Source of the DNA: Agelaius tricolor
Taxonomy: Eukaryota; Chordata; Aves; Passeriformes; Icteridae
NCBI GenBank assembly: GCA_023055355.1
Contig: JALJCS010000037.1
Location: forward strand, 434,001-498,000
Direction: 5' to 3'
DNA length: 64,000 nucleotides
The notes beneath the pieces are model-generated. The model made no database searches. It saw only the letters and a program-made list of their open reading frames with translations, and was not told the DNA's origin. Shown piece after piece: positions 27,631 to 39,942 of this stretch; within the stretch, counting starts at the first letter, position 1; each line of letters opens with the position of its first letter. Made by a program: the position numbers and the translations under genes.

Positions 27631-29839
27631 TGTCAAATACAAAATGTGTGGTAAATGTGGGGAGTGTTTTAGCAGGTGGCAGCTTTGTCAGGAATCTTGG
27701 CAATGGTGCTCAGGTTCAAAGATAAAGGATGAGAAATAGAAGGCAATAGAGACCCCACAGGTGGATTTTTTCCTTCCCAGAGAATTCCCACAAGACCTCA
27801 TGCAAGGCAGATTATTCTGTGCCTCAATTTTCCATCTCTCAAGCGGGCACTACAGGCAATACTTTCATTTCTTTGGTGTGTGTAACCAAGACTGAAACCT
27901 TGATGGAACCCTGAAGCTTTGAAAATTAAATGCTCTGTCACCCAGTAAGTTGTTTTCTTCATCAATAAACAACTTTTTCTGGCAAAGGAAAAAAGTAGAT
28001 AAGAACGAATCTGAAGGGAAGGGTGTTAATAGGTTAAAAGGAATCCTCCCACCTTTCCAGAAGGCAATGCACATTTCTCTGAATTGGCTGATTGGAGTTG
28101 GTTATGGAAATTAATTGTTAATATCTACACATGCTTTATTCTGTTACAAAGAAATGACAAATTAAATTAGGACAAAGATTTCTCTTTAATTTCTGTGCTA
28201 TTCTACTCCTTTTTTAATTACTGCATTTTATATGGTTTTTCATCTAAATCTGACAGCTTATTGAGAGGCTTGAAACCCACAAATTTGTGGTTTTTTTTAA
28301 AGCCCACAATGAGAGGAATTGCAAACAATCCATCAATATATATATTTCTTTTATATTTCTAGTGACAGATATTTAAACCTTAGCTTCAGTCTCTCCACAG
28401 TCAACATTTGGGCAAATCCAGCTCCATTCTTTACATGGTTGAGCACTTACAGAGTCACACGTGGGGGGCACACACATCCCCACGGCTGGGTTTTGTTGGC
28501 TCAAATCAAATGCAGGCAGTTAAATAGATGGTGGAGGGGAGCAGAGCCCCTGCAACAGCAGGGGAGGTGAAGATTCTGCTCTCCTGACCTGCTTGTATAC
28601 AGAAATTTAAAGAAAGTGGTAAGAAAAACAGGCCTGTGTTTGCAGCAGATATCACCCACGTTTCCCAAAGACCAAAGAATCCCTGGAGAGTTCAAACAGG
28701 GAGGTGTTGTGTGAGTGCAGCCCACGGAATGATAAACACTCCTGGGATAATTCAGTTGTAGAAGGCACACTGAGAAACACAATTTCCACTGCAGCAAGGC
28801 TGGGGGGGACAAAAATCTTGTGGTGCTGTTTGTTCCCTGAGTGCAGCAAGGCTCTCACAGACAGCATCAATTCCCTGTGCCAGGATATTGTGTGTTTTTG
28901 AAGTAAGAACCTGTTCCCTTCATGGAAGAGGATGTCACAGCTGGACAAAAGACCTCAGCAGATTAGATTCTGCTGCTTCTCCTCTGTAAGTCTCTTTATT
29001 TCCTTACTGATAAATTCTTCTTCCAGCACAGCAGCCCTCACTTTTTTCCCTATTCCCTTGCTATCCCCATGGGCACTTTCATTTGAATTTCTGATTTTTT
29101 AGGAATCCAGCTGATTCTTTGGGCAGGTGAAATCATGTATGCAAGAGAAATTGGCAAATAACTGGAAATAAGAAAACTCAAAGTCAATTATTTGTGAGCA
29201 TGTCATAAAGCTTGTTTGTTTTCCTAACTCCCTTGAAATCTCTGGAAAGCAAAATGCTCTGCCCTTTCAAATCATGCTTTGTAACCACTTCTCTGTTATA
29301 ATCAGATTTTTGTTTGCTAAGATGAGAAAGGCTGTGAAGGAGAGGCAAATGTGTGGTTTCATCTGCCTTGTAGGCCCCAAAATCAGCAGCCAAGGCAAAC
29401 CCCCAATGCCCTCTGCCTGCATCCAGGGACCTGCCCAGGGCAAGGACAGGAACTGAATAACAACAAGATTATTCCAACAGAACAGGAAATATAGGGAGAG
29501 TTTCTGAAGGGACAAGAGTTCTTGTGTTTCGTTTTTTAAGCTCCTTGAGAACTGAGAAAAGTCTCCTGAATTGTAAGTCATTCCTCATTTATCTAATTAG
29601 TCTCATATTTTTTCTTGGAAGCACAGGATGGCAGTTTCTGAGAGGCAAAAACCTGGATAAAATACATGAGAATCCAGCTGTTCTTGTGCATCAGTCTTTA
29701 CCCCAGTAATGCAGGAACTTGGGCTGCCCTTGCTGGCCCTCACTAAACCCATGTGTTTTTCTTGAAGAAGCTGAAACAATGCTTGCACCTTTCCATGGTA
29801 AATCAGCATTTTTGGTGAAAAAAATGTACTTGCACTGTT
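27631..29839. other. Non-coding unique sequence, no gene seen
   Basis: No gene or transposon recognised. A small GC hairpin (cccctgc at 28547-28553 pairing with gcagggg at 28558-28564) is too short to assign a role. Confidence 0.5.
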
Positions 29840-29992
29840 TGCCCAGAGAAGCTGTGGCTGCCCCATCCCAGGCCAGGCTGGACAGGGCTTGGAGCAGCCT
29901 GGGACAGTGGGAGGTGTCCCTGCCCATGGAGGGGGTGGAAAGTTGAGCTTTAAGGCCCCTTCCAGCCCAAAGCTTTCTGTGATTCTGTTTGT
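29840..29992 (+). mobile_element. CR1 LINE, 3' end fragment
   Basis: Plus-strand CR1 3' UTR. Diagnostic blocks in order are gcccagagaagctgtgg, ggccaggctggacagggctt, gagcagcctgggacagtggg, ggtgtccctgcccatgg and ccccttccagcccaaag...gtgattctg. A short internal segment seems deleted between ccccatcc and caggcc. The element is 5'-truncated and non-coding. Confidence 0.93.
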
Positions 29993-30378
29993 AATTCTCT
30001 CCCAAAGGTCTCTCACTCCAAGGGACCTGCCCAGCTGTGTCCCTGGTATCACTCTTCCACGTTTCTCTGCAGGGCATGGAGGATGTAGATCTTGTGTCTT
30101 CCAGGAAGAACAGATTCCTGCCAACAATGCAAAGTTAAGAGCAGAGTAATGGATGGTGGTACCTGCAGTGAAGGGCTCTCAGCCCTGACAAGTGTGAGCA
30201 CGGCCAGACGGCCCCTGGCCATGCCTGAGCAGCAGAGCTCACATCTCCTCGTGTTTCTTTGCTGATTCTGCTTCAGCCACACCTTTGGGGTGTGTTTAAT
30301 GATTGGTTCCTCTATGAAATAGCACAGGAGGAAAAGGACATCTCGCTCTTCCAGCAGTGAGTTTTTTAATTCTTTACT

Positions 30379-30763
30379 TGTCGCAGACATCTTTTATGGA
30401 AAATCCTTTCCTTGGGATTTTTCCTCCTGAGAAGCTGAGAGGCCTCAGGAACAAAATGTAATCATTGATTATCTGCTGCTGTGGAATGCAACAGGTGCAT
30501 CTGGGATTGGGCTCATGTGGTTGTTTCTAATTAATGGCCAATCACAGCCCAGCTGGCTTGGACAGAGAGCCTGAGCCACAAACCTTTGTTATCATTCTTT
30601 GCTATTCTATTCTTAGCCAGCCTTCTGATGAAATCCTTTCTTCTATTCTTTTAGTATAGTTTTAATGTAATATATATCATAAAATAATAAATCAGCCTTC
30701 TGAAACATGGAGTCAGATCCTCATCTCTTCCCTCATCCTCACACCCCTGTGAGCACGGTCACA
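30379..30763 (+). mobile_element. Solo LTR, family A, complete copy
   Basis: The best-preserved copy of the family. It begins TGTCGCAGAC and ends GGTCACA, flanked by tttact (30373-30378) and tttacc (30764-30769). That is a 6-bp target duplication with one change, a length typical of class II (ERVK-like) insertions. Inside are the gaagctgagaggcctcagg block, a CCAAT box at 30538-30542, a tagtatagtttt promoter-like block at about 30650, and a clear AATAAA at 30686-30691 followed by tcagccttctg. The 385-bp length, TG...CA ends and promoter/poly(A) layout support a solo LTR left after recombination. The family name is not assigned with certainty. Confidence 0.87.
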
Positions 30764-31095
30764 TTTACCAATTTGCTCCCTTGAAATTTGCACTCATTTT
30801 TTACTTTGTGGTGAGAGAAAGCAAATCTGTGCTCACAGCCACCTGTGCATGGCATTTGCTTTGCATGCTTGGACTGGGTTTTTCAGGATTACACATCAGA
30901 TTGGTTACCTCTGTCTGGTTTAGAGACACAACAGAGAATTCTGGCTGAATGGAGAGCAATCTTTGGAGAGCAGTCTGATGCTGGGCTCACCTGGTTGTTT
31001 TGTACTGCTGGGAGATCCTGGAACAACTGGCACAATTAGGCATGCAGAAGTATTTGAGCAGCAATACCTACTCACAATGAAGCAATTAAGACAAT

Positions 31096-31300
31096 TACTG
31101 TATGTTTTATGTAACAGGACAAATGGATCTCACTCTTAAAGTCTTTGAAAATCTCCTGTAAAAGCTCTAATAATGCATTAATACATTAATCCTTCTAATC
31201 CTGTCAAACTACACAAGTGTTTTTGTGGAGGGGCTGATAGGAGATCTCAGAAATGAGAGGAGGAGCAGCAGCCACTTGCTAGAGCTGCTTTTCCAAGCAT
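31096..31300. repeat. Unclassified interspersed repeat D, copy 1
   Basis: Roughly 200 bp shared with 33938-34125 in the same orientation. Conserved blocks are tatgtaacaggacaaat, aaagtctttgaaaatc, aataatgc, attaatcct and aatcctgtca. Identity is about 75-80% by eye. It has no terminal repeat or poly(A) feature, so the class is unknown. Confidence 0.65.
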
Positions 31301-31349
31301 TTATCCATGTCAGGGGCTGCAAATCAGTGACTCAGTGGCTGAAGGGTGG

Positions 31350-31466
31350 GATCACATGGGGTGGTTGGGGCTGGAAGGGATCTCTGAAGTTCATTGGCCC
31401 AGCCCCTGCCACAGCAGGCTCACATCCAGGCAGGTCTTGAATAGCTCAGAGGAGGAGACTCCATGA
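31350..31466 (-). mobile_element. CR1 LINE, 3' fragment, minus strand
   Basis: Reads as a minus-strand CR1 3' UTR: gtggttggggctggaaggga, then cccagcccctgcc, ggcaggtcttgaata and gaggaggagactccatg, in the order of an inverted CR1. About 115 bp remain. Confidence 0.85.
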
Positions 31467-33253
31467 GGGAGAAGGAAAACTTTGGAAAGCCTCTCTTGAC
31501 CTTGGGCCTGGAAAACGGCCTGACTTGTGCATGCTGCCATTCCCATGGAATCCAGTAAAATACAACAATTTCTCCTGAGTCACAAATCTAAAGGCAGAGG
31601 GGTGATCCAGAGGGGATCTTGAGGTGCTCCTGAAACCCCCCAGGCAAGGAGCAGTCCCAGCCAGTGCCTCTCTCTCTCAGCACAGGCACAACCTGCCACC
31701 CCTGCAGTCCAGATGTTCTGGGGAACTGAGGCTGGACGCTGGGACAGGGGCCAAATATCCAAACAAGAAGTAAAAATGGAAGGATATTTTGTAAAATCAA
31801 AGGTAGAGGTAGCACAGTGGCAATATCATAAAGAAAGGAGAGAAATAAAAGAAAACTGTGTTTCTGTTTACCTATGCTTAGGTCAGATCCAAGAGGCTTC
31901 CCTGATTCTCCATTATCTGCCTGGCAAGCCATTTGCAATTCCTGCTTAATCATGTGCCTGTGCCTCCTGCTCTCAGGCAAAGCTCATGTGCTTAGAAATC
32001 TGTCAGGGGAGAAGATGCTGATTTGGGTATACAAGTTCTGAAGATTTTTTTCCCTTTTTTTTTAAATCTTACCTGATACTCTGTTCCAGCTGCAGCATCT
32101 CCCTGCATGGATATCTTTGATACCCAACATAAATTCAAATTAGTTTTAACCCTCCACCCACCAGGCTCCTGCTGCCTCAAAGCTTTGGTGGCTCCTGAGC
32201 ATGTTAACCTGTTGTAGGATAACAAACTCTTTTCTGCCTGGCATGGCAGTGCTGAAATCTCAGTGTGAAGCCTTCCTCACAGAGCCAGCCTTGCATTTCA
32301 CACCATCCCAAAATTGCCAATCACATTTATACAATAATATACATCTCACTGCTACAAGTAGCTCATTAATAGCTCTTAATTGAGACTAGACTCAATGGCT
32401 AAGCAGCCACTTGGAGAAGATAATGGGTGTGAGGTGAGTGACCCCTGCACAGTCTTTGAGAGATTTCAGAGTGCCTGGGTTTTCAGAAGAGTCTGGGGAA
32501 ATTATACATAAAATGCCTGTCATATCTCGCTGAGAATGGGATATCTGGGCTAACTCAGGAAAAAAAAAAATCTCAATTTAAATTTTTCTGCATTTTAGGT
32601 CTTGATCTGAAAGCCAAGGCTAATGCTTCTTTTCCTAATTTAGAGGTACGTGGATCCCTTGAGGTCTGTGAATTAGGTAGATGTGAGTCTACTTGAGGCT
32701 AGTTAAGTAAAGTACTGCTGGAAAATCCAGGACACCCACAGCAAAGACTGTGACTTCTGTATTTTCCCAAAAGCACAAGGCAAAAGAAAAGCTTTGGAAT
32801 CCAATCCTTCTGTACAGCAGAGGCCATGGGATAAGAGGATCTCTCTATTTCAGGAGACACTTTTGAAAAATGCTGCCCTGACCCTCACCTGGACTATTTA
32901 TGCTGATTTGCAGCAGATGAGGATCTGCCTCTCTATGCCCAAATATTGTGAAGGCTCCCATGTAGCAGACAGAGAATGAGATGGAGGGGAGAGGTTGTGC
33001 CCTTTATCCTGTGAAAATTTTTGAAGGGGAATTTTCTCAACAAAACACTGAGGTTTCTGCTGAGGGGTGGTGTGAAACTGTTCCCAGAGAAATGCAAAGG
33101 AGGGTGAGAGTGTCATGCTGGGGGGGATGTGCAGACCCTGTCCCTGTGAGATCAACGAGGAAATGGTTGCTCATGGTGCTGAAATGAATGAGGAGTTGGG
33201 TGGCTGGAGGGTGGAGGTGTTGGGGTCAGGGATCAGGGTCAGCCCAGCCAGGC
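31467..33253. other. Non-coding unique sequence, no gene seen
   Basis: No gene or transposon recognised. Open frames reach 130 codons (31588-31980, minus) without domain signature. Short A and T runs occur near 32049-32063 and 32561-32570. Confidence 0.5.
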
Positions 33254-33532
33254 TGGTGTCGGGCAGTGCCATCTTGATATCACTGTTTATCTTCTTTTAT
33301 CTGTCACAGCAAGAATGTACCACAGGGACAATGCCCAAGCTGTGTCCTCCCTCAGTGTTCTGTTGGATTCCCCACGAGGGATCTGGCCACTAGGAAACTC
33401 AAGGAGGGCATGGGTTTGGTGGAAAATGGGTCACCTAAGTAATGCAACGGTTCCAGGTGGGCTCCAAAACAAGTGTGTTATTACTGTGTAAAAAGAAGAA
33501 GTGAGTGGCTTTGGACAACTTAATTTCATGGT
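33254..33532. repeat. Unclassified interspersed repeat C, copy 2
   Basis: Counterpart of 26093-26362. Both copies have a reading frame that ends at the same tag stop codon just before gaaactcaagg (near 33393 here). This copy is open through the preceding stretch, while the 26-kb copy has stops. The TATA-like gctataaaag of copy 1 is gctccaaaac here. The pair may descend from a retroelement, but no known domain can be named. Confidence 0.65.
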
Positions 33533-33937
33533 GTCCCAACACAGAGATCATCCCCAGCAGAAGAGCAGCAGCACCCCAGCAAGGGACAGCCACACACCCT
33601 TTAATTAAGATTAAAACTCCCTTCTCTAAGGGGAGCCCTTTGGCAATCCCATGGCAGGATGGGCTCTGAGCGTTGCAATCCTTGCAATGACTCAGCCAGG
33701 ACTCCACAGGGACTGGGAAACTCCATGACTCAGAGGTAACAAATCTCTCCCTGCCAGGAGCAGGTTGTACCACCCAGGCCAACCTTTGGCATGCACCAAA
33801 AATGTGTTCATGCAGCTCCATGTAAGGGCACGCTGTGGGAGGGCTGGTGACCCCAGCTCCTGCTCCTGATGGCAGAAGGTGTTTACCAAAATTAAGGTTA
33901 TTGATTGCAGTGATTCTTCTCCATCAGCCTATTAATG

Positions 33938-34125
33938 CTCGTTCTATGTAACAGGACAAATAGATCACTGTGTAAAGTCTTTGAAAATCCCCTGTGAAAG
34001 CTGTAATAATGCTTTAATGTATTAATCCTCTTAATCCTGTCAGACTCCCAAAGAATTTCTGTAAAGGCTGACAGGAAATCTCAATACTAACAGCAGAACC
34101 AGCAGCAGACACTTTTCTATAGGTG
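33938..34125. repeat. Unclassified interspersed repeat D, copy 2
   Basis: Counterpart of 31096-31300. Homology begins abruptly at ctatgtaacagg and fades after gcagcagacactttt. Repeat C copy 2 ends about 400 bp upstream. The two may belong to one larger degraded element at 33.25-34.13 kb, although the other copies of C and D lie 5 kb apart. Confidence 0.63.
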
Positions 34126-35237
34126 TTTTTTTAACTATTTGTTGGTCTCCTCCCTTTAAAATCCTCCTGAGCTGACGGTGAGAACTGCAGTTTGTGGAGC
34201 ACAGGGAAAGATTTCCAGCTGTTTTGCAGGTTGGGTTGTTCTTTAGGTTCCATCATGCTAAATCAAAGCTACTGCTGGCTGTCAACATGAGGCTGAGGGC
34301 CAGCATTTAACAAACAACACCTTCACCTGTACCTCCCTCCTTTCTGCTGTGCTTTGTGTGCCTGCACTTTGTCTTGGTCCCTTTCCAAGGCGCTTGAGCT
34401 CCCCAGCATGGATGGTGATGCTCTCCCCTGTGTCCCAGACTCTGATCCCACCCTCCTGTGGGCTCCACACACTCTGCAGGCTGGCTCTGGGACTTACAGG
34501 GCATAAATGCTCTGTCACAATGCCCAGGCGTGCCTGTGCCCAAGTGCTCCAATGCAGAGAAGAACTCTGAGAAGGGAAAAATCAGATAGTGAAATGTTAG
34601 CAACATAATGGCAGTACTCCTTTGAAAGGTGGCACCTTCACTCTCAGGCATGTCCTCAACAGTCTGTAATTTAGATGGAGCTGGAGCATTTAGTCAGTAG
34701 GATGTTGTTTTTCTCCCTTCACCTTTTCTTTAACTCGTAAAGAAAATGACATTCTGTGTAAAATGTAATAACCAATAATGAATCCTTTAAAGTGCAACAT
34801 TATCTTTTCAGCACACATTTCCCCTGCACCTTTCCTAATTATTTGATTAAATATGTGCCTTAGTAGGTGTAGTGTTTGCTGGAGTGATCAGGGTGAATTC
34901 ATTTTCCTTGTACTGAACAGAAGACAGGGTATTTGGGGATCCTGAGCAGGTACGTGCCTTTGTGATAGAGGAGGTAAAAACAATGACAGCTTTGCAGTAT
35001 CAGAACAGCCCATGTATTAACTCCAGCTCTGCTTTGGATTTCCTTTACAGCAGTGCAAATGGATGGTAATTTCAGGAAATCAGCAGGCTTGGTTTGAACA
35101 TAAAATCAGAAATGACATGTTCCTCCCTGCCATCTCTGGCATGGCTGGTGTCCCCACACCTTCCTGGCCAGCTGCTTTAAAATCAGATTTTTCCATTCGA
35201 GGTAAAACCAGTGGAAATTTAAGTCCTCTCTCAGTAT
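34126..35237. other. Non-coding unique sequence, no gene seen
   Basis: No gene, CR1 or LTR recognised. Open frames reach 114 codons on the minus strand with no recognisable domain. Confidence 0.5.
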
Positions 35238-35625
35238 TCATAGAATCATAAAATCAGAAAGTGGTTTGGGTTGGAAGGGATCCTAAAGTTCATCCCATTC
35301 CAGCCCAGACACCTTCCACTGTCCCAGGTGCTCCCAGCCCTGTCCAGCCTGGCCTTGGGCACTGCCAGGGATCCAGGGGCAGCCACAGCTGCTCTGGGCA
35401 CCCTGTGCCTCCCCACCCTCAGGGGAAGAATTTCTTCCTTATATCCAATCTAAATGGACTCTCTTTTAGTTTTAAGTCATTACCCCTTGGACTATCACAA
35501 CAGGCTCTGCTAAAAGTGGGTTCCCATCTCTTACAGCCACCTGCAGGCACTGGAAGGTGCTGTAAAGTCTCCCTCTCTCTTTTCCAGGCTGAGCAGTCTC
35601 AGCTCTTACACTCTGAGGGAAAAAT
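35238..35625 (-). mobile_element. CR1 LINE, 3' region, minus strand
   Basis: The longest CR1 fragment in the window. It opens with the inverted CR1 terminus tcatagaatcataaaatc, then gtttgggttggaaggga, the accttccactgtcccaggt block, tgtccagcctggccttgggc, and aagaatttcttccttatatc with ccaatctaa, ending in the gctgagcagtctcagctct block. Only the 3' UTR and the end of the coding region are represented. The 135-codon frame at 35261-35668 lies on the antisense strand of this element and is not a gene. Confidence 0.93.
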
Positions 35626-37449
35626 CCCTCCTCCCAGGCTGCAGCTTGCCCTGGTGGAGCAGTGCTGAAGGAGGAGAAGGTAACTTCGCAGAGAGACAAA
35701 AATGGACAAACTTTTTGTTCAGAAATGGGAATGCCCTGCTGGATGAGCCTGGATCCATGTGCTGCTGTTCTCCCCTTTCCTGTGGCTGTGTCTGCTTTGG
35801 TCTGGGTTCCTCACACGCACACAGAGATCCCTTTAGGCTTCAGCTGGGGACTCCTGTGATGAGCAATGGAAAACACCAACAAATGAAATCCCATTGGGGA
35901 TGTGCTGGGATCCACCCTCGGAGCACCCCCCGCACAGGAGAATGGAAACACCATGAAGACAGACACAGAGATGCCTGGGAAGTTCTGTAGCACCATTTAT
36001 TATTTTCTGCTTTGGTATACATGATGTGCAAAGTGTACAGTTTCGAGGTATTCATGTAAAGATCAAAGTTTCCCCTAGGTGGGCAGAATAATTATTTTCT
36101 GACAAAGCTTTAACTCTGAGTCACCACCAGAAGACAAAGCTGCCACTGTGGGAGCAGCTCCCAGGACAGCACCTCCATCTCTGCTCTGTGCTGCCCCAGG
36201 CAGAGCCTTGCTGGGTCTGCCTCTCCCCAGCAGATACAGAGTGGCTCAGCCTGACTCATGCATTTTCCACTTTATCCTGTGCATTGATAGTTTATTCAAG
36301 CTCCTTTTGCAAGAATAGCATTCAACATTTTCTTGCTTAATGCCTTGGCAACAGCATTTTTTCCCTTTTCTTTTCTTTTTTTTTTTTTTAGAGTAGTACA
36401 AGATGCTGTGCCAAGAAAAATCTAATGCTCATCCAAAAGGATTAACTGGGTATCATAGCAATATCCTGCCGTTTACCCACAGAAGAATGGAAATAGTTTC
36501 CTTTTGTGTAATACATTGGAGAGAGTATTTCACCTTAACTTTTATGTTGAGACTGTTTGTAGTCCAGAGATAAGTCTTTGCAAGGAAATCGATAATAATT
36601 CATGCATGCACAACTCACATCAGCTTCCACAGGACATTAGGTTTTGTATTAACATAAGTGAAAATTGGAAAGTTCCTTTTTCAACAGAGTAGAGATAACT
36701 ACTGTTAAATGCTGCTCCACGTGTGTGTGAGTCCTGCACGAAGAGGCAGAGTATAAAATATTGCTTTTTAGTGCACTGTTTCCTGCAAGCTTTGCTCTGC
36801 AAGTGCTTTCAAAAGATGAGATCAGGAATTCCTGACACAGACTGGCTTAGTTAGAGACACCCAGGGATGGGGGATTCACCTGGAGAATTGTAAATGACCA
36901 ATTTGTCATTACTTTCCCTGTTGATCAAATAAGGATGAGAAATCAGGGAGTTGGCAGGTCTGGGACTGAAAGGGAAAAAATGTCTCTTTGGTACCATAAA
37001 ATGTCTCTCTAATTAGTTGGGGGAAAATCAACAGAACACAGAATTTAAGGCAGAGAAAATATCAAATAAACACAGGCAGTGCTGGCCTAGGGAGGACAGA
37101 CCCCCAATTGTTTTACATGGAACCTCTGCTGCTCCTGATGCTTCACTGGGCTACCAAAGAATGCAATAAATTATATTTGTGCTTAAAAGAATAAAAGATA
37201 AAATATGGAGTCTTTCACTGTTTTGTGATGGGTTTAAAATCTGGGCCAGGTTTGCAATGATCTGTGACAGGTCAGTTCTGTAGCTCAGGTTTATTATGCT
37301 GAAAGTCTACACTGCCAGGCATATTCCAACATGAAAGCAAAGCTCTGCTACAGCCAGGATTGAAACCAAAGGGGAAAAAGCTTCCTATCAGTAAATTTAG
37401 AGTTATATTTACTTATATAGTAAAAATGTGGCTTTCCCACCCTAAGATA
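35626..37449. other. Non-coding unique sequence, no gene seen
   Basis: No gene or transposon recognised; contains a pyrimidine/T-rich run at about 36370-36390. Confidence 0.5.
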
Positions 37450-37510
37450 CAGAAATAAATATAGAAATAAATAAATAATAATAAAAAAACATTATAAATA
37501 GCAAATAAAT
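37450..37510. repeat. AT-rich low-complexity patch (AAAT/AAT)
   Basis: About 60 bp made of aaataaat and aataat units plus an A7 run. Low complexity, no function inferred. Confidence 0.85.
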
Positions 37511-38734
37511 CCATCAAGATTCCCTACAAGGTACAGGGACAAGTGTAGCTCCTGGTCCCAGTTTTGTGCTCCTTGCTCTGAGGGCTGCTGAGGTCTGAGG
37601 AGTGACAGTGACAGTCCCCTGTCCTACCTGTGTCTCCCCTCACAGATGTCAGAGCATGAGTGTTTAATTTCCTTGGAGAGGGTTTTATCCCTCTGCTGGG
37701 TAGGTATTGGATGAGGTTTATCTCTTTTATCAAATAATGAAAAACCAGAACACTCCAGAATCTGTTGTTGACCCAACTGGCACAAGGTATTGCTCTCTGA
37801 GCTCTTATTGATGGAAAATCTAAATCAGAAAAGCTGTTCTCTTGCTTGGTGTGAGCTGACTCATCTGTCACCATTCTCCCCAGGGAAACCAGGAGCAGAA
37901 CTGGCTGTCAGGGCTGCTCTGCTGGGCAGCCTCTCCAGACTGGGGCTGTGGAAAATGTGGGGCAAACCTCTTGGGAATATTTCCTCTGGTGCTCAGCTCA
38001 TTGCCAGGATACGGCTGTGCAGAAGTGGCTCCCACCTCACCTTCGTACCCGGGGACATGCTGGAAGTGGTGTTTGAGGTATCTGCAGCTTTAAAGTGTAG
38101 GTTCTTCATGGAGACACCCCAAATCTTCCCTTAAAAAAAACCCAAAAAACCATAATCTGTATCCTTTATTCCTTTTGAAAACCCTGGCTATGGATTTCCA
38201 GTCTGCTGCAGATTTCCAAGCCCCACAGCCACTCAGCTGAAAAGGGAAGAAAACTCTACCCATGAAATCTTTCAATGGAAAAGCATTCATGTTGCAGAGA
38301 TGATTGGTTCTGTGGTATATTTACACTATTTTATAGAGACATGCATGTGGGGTTATATATTTACTTCAGTAATTATATGCTTCATGGTGCTCTGAGAAGG
38401 AAAAAAAAGCATGCCAAGAACAATTCAAATAAATATTAAGGCCTTGACACAACTTGTATTGCAGTGATGTGGTTTTCCAAGAGCAAAAATTTCTCCAGCT
38501 CCTTGGTATGTCACAAAGGAATAATGAATGCAAATGCTGTTGATGATGACAGTCATTAAAATTCTGCAAATGAAAAATGACTCACCCCTTTGTTAATTCC
38601 AGCCCCTTGCAGAGGGAACCTGTGAATGCCTTTGTCAGTGACACTGTTAGCTTTGCAAAAGTGAGAAGGCTCCTGAGCAGCTCTTCTGTTCCTGGCAGAC
38701 CTTGTCCTTGTATGGTAGCAAGCTTTCCCTCTGC

Positions 38735-38737
<3 letters not shown>

Positions 38738-38770
<33 letters not shown>
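38738..38770. repeat. (GAT)11 microsatellite
   Basis: Eleven perfect GAT units with no interruptions, likely polymorphic in length. The poly-His, poly-Met and poly-Ile open frames through it result from the 3-bp period and are not genes. Confidence 0.97.
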
Positions 38771-39570
38771 AAAAACCATTTAACCACCTTTGACGTGTGT
38801 GAAGTGTCTCCAAAAATAAAGTCGGTGTGTGACAGTGGGATCAGGATGTGGAATGAAGGGGTCATCGTGGTGATTAAGAAAGGAATGTCACCTGTGTTCC
38901 TGAGGGAACTGGGGCTCCATTGTGCTGCCTTCTAAATAAAGAGTCTCTGGAGAGCTTGTAATATAAATAGGAAAGGCTGACAAAACATGAGAGCTATTTT
39001 AGGGATGGAGGCATGGAGAAGGGAGGGGTTACTATGAACCTTGAAGCACACTGGGGCGCTGCTGGCAGGGCAGCACCTCGTTGGGGTGGGTGCTCCACCA
39101 GCAGTGACCTCAGTGAGCCTGGGGTGCCTCAGGGACTCCAGAAGGAAAGGGAGGTGGGAAAATGTGGAATTTGAGAAGCTTGCTTTGGCACTGCCCTTGG
39201 AGCAAAGTGTCTTCACTGCTGTGCCATGTTCTCTCCATATCTGAGGTGGTATAAATGACCAGAAACTGGAGGCCAAGTTGGCTGGAAGCAGCAGTAGGAA
39301 TAATTTGTCTTTGACAGAGCCAAAGTCCTTCATTTTCATTTAATTGGATAACGTGAGCTACAACCTTGCGATTTGCTAATTTGTTGCACTGGAATGTGAT
39401 TAGAAGATGTTTTGAGACTCAGTGATGAGGAATTTTAATAAGACATTTCTGAGGTGGGGTTGTTCTGACACCAAGGATTTTGTTACAGTATTTTAAGCTC
39501 ATTGTGACTCTAATGATGTTACAAATGTGGAAGTGAGATAAATATAAATGAATTGCTATTGAACCAATCC
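38771..39570. other. Non-coding unique sequence, no gene seen
   Basis: No gene or transposon recognised; open frames reach 135 codons on the minus strand (38932-39339) without domain signature. Confidence 0.5.
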
Positions 39571-39581
39571 AAACTTTTAAA

Positions 39582-39905
39582 GTGTTGTGGGACATATGTA
39601 AATGAATATGTAAATTAAATGGTTTGGGTTATAAAAGGACATATCTGAGGAATGGCTCTTCGGAGGTTCTTTGAATCAGCATCAAGGATGCTGATCATTT
39701 GGAGCTTTTACATATGTTAATCATCTTGTTCTTCCAGGCCAAAGAGGCTATGAATATAAAAGTGCTAACAGCCTATTACCAAGTTGTTTGCAAGAGTCCT
39801 CATAATAGAAACATTAGCTGTATAGCTTAATTTTCACTTAAATAAACCTGCAGCTTTCTGTAATAACTGACTCTGATTAGCTGGAATTGGATCTATCTAA
39901 AATAA
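39582..39905 (+). mobile_element. Possible old LTR
   Basis: A candidate only. The stretch begins tgttgtgggacatatg, has gttataaaagg (TATA-like, about 39628-39638) and aataaacctgcag (AATAAA at about 39841), a spacing of about 200 bp like an LTR promoter and poly(A) signal. Between them is a 9-bp-stem hairpin (atcagcatc, aag, gatgctgat) near 39676-39697. No second copy, terminal inverted repeat or target duplication is visible. Ordinary AT-rich DNA could produce the same motifs. Confidence 0.3.
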
Positions 39906-39920
39906 CCAGTGTGATTAAAC

Positions 39921-39942
39921 CTTATCTTATCTTATCTTATCT
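39921..39942. repeat. (CTTAT)4 short tandem repeat
   Basis: Four perfect CTTAT units plus a partial one. It is one of several pentanucleotide repeats in the window. Confidence 0.9.

Noticed and set aside
30199..30763. gtgagcacgg occurs at 30199 and again at the LTR's right end, suggesting a larger duplication
   Set aside because: The match is only about 10 bp, the flanks do not align, and the LTR has its own better-supported 6-bp flank repeat.
38556..38813. Poly-His frame
   Set aside because: Translation of the (GAT)11 microsatellite.
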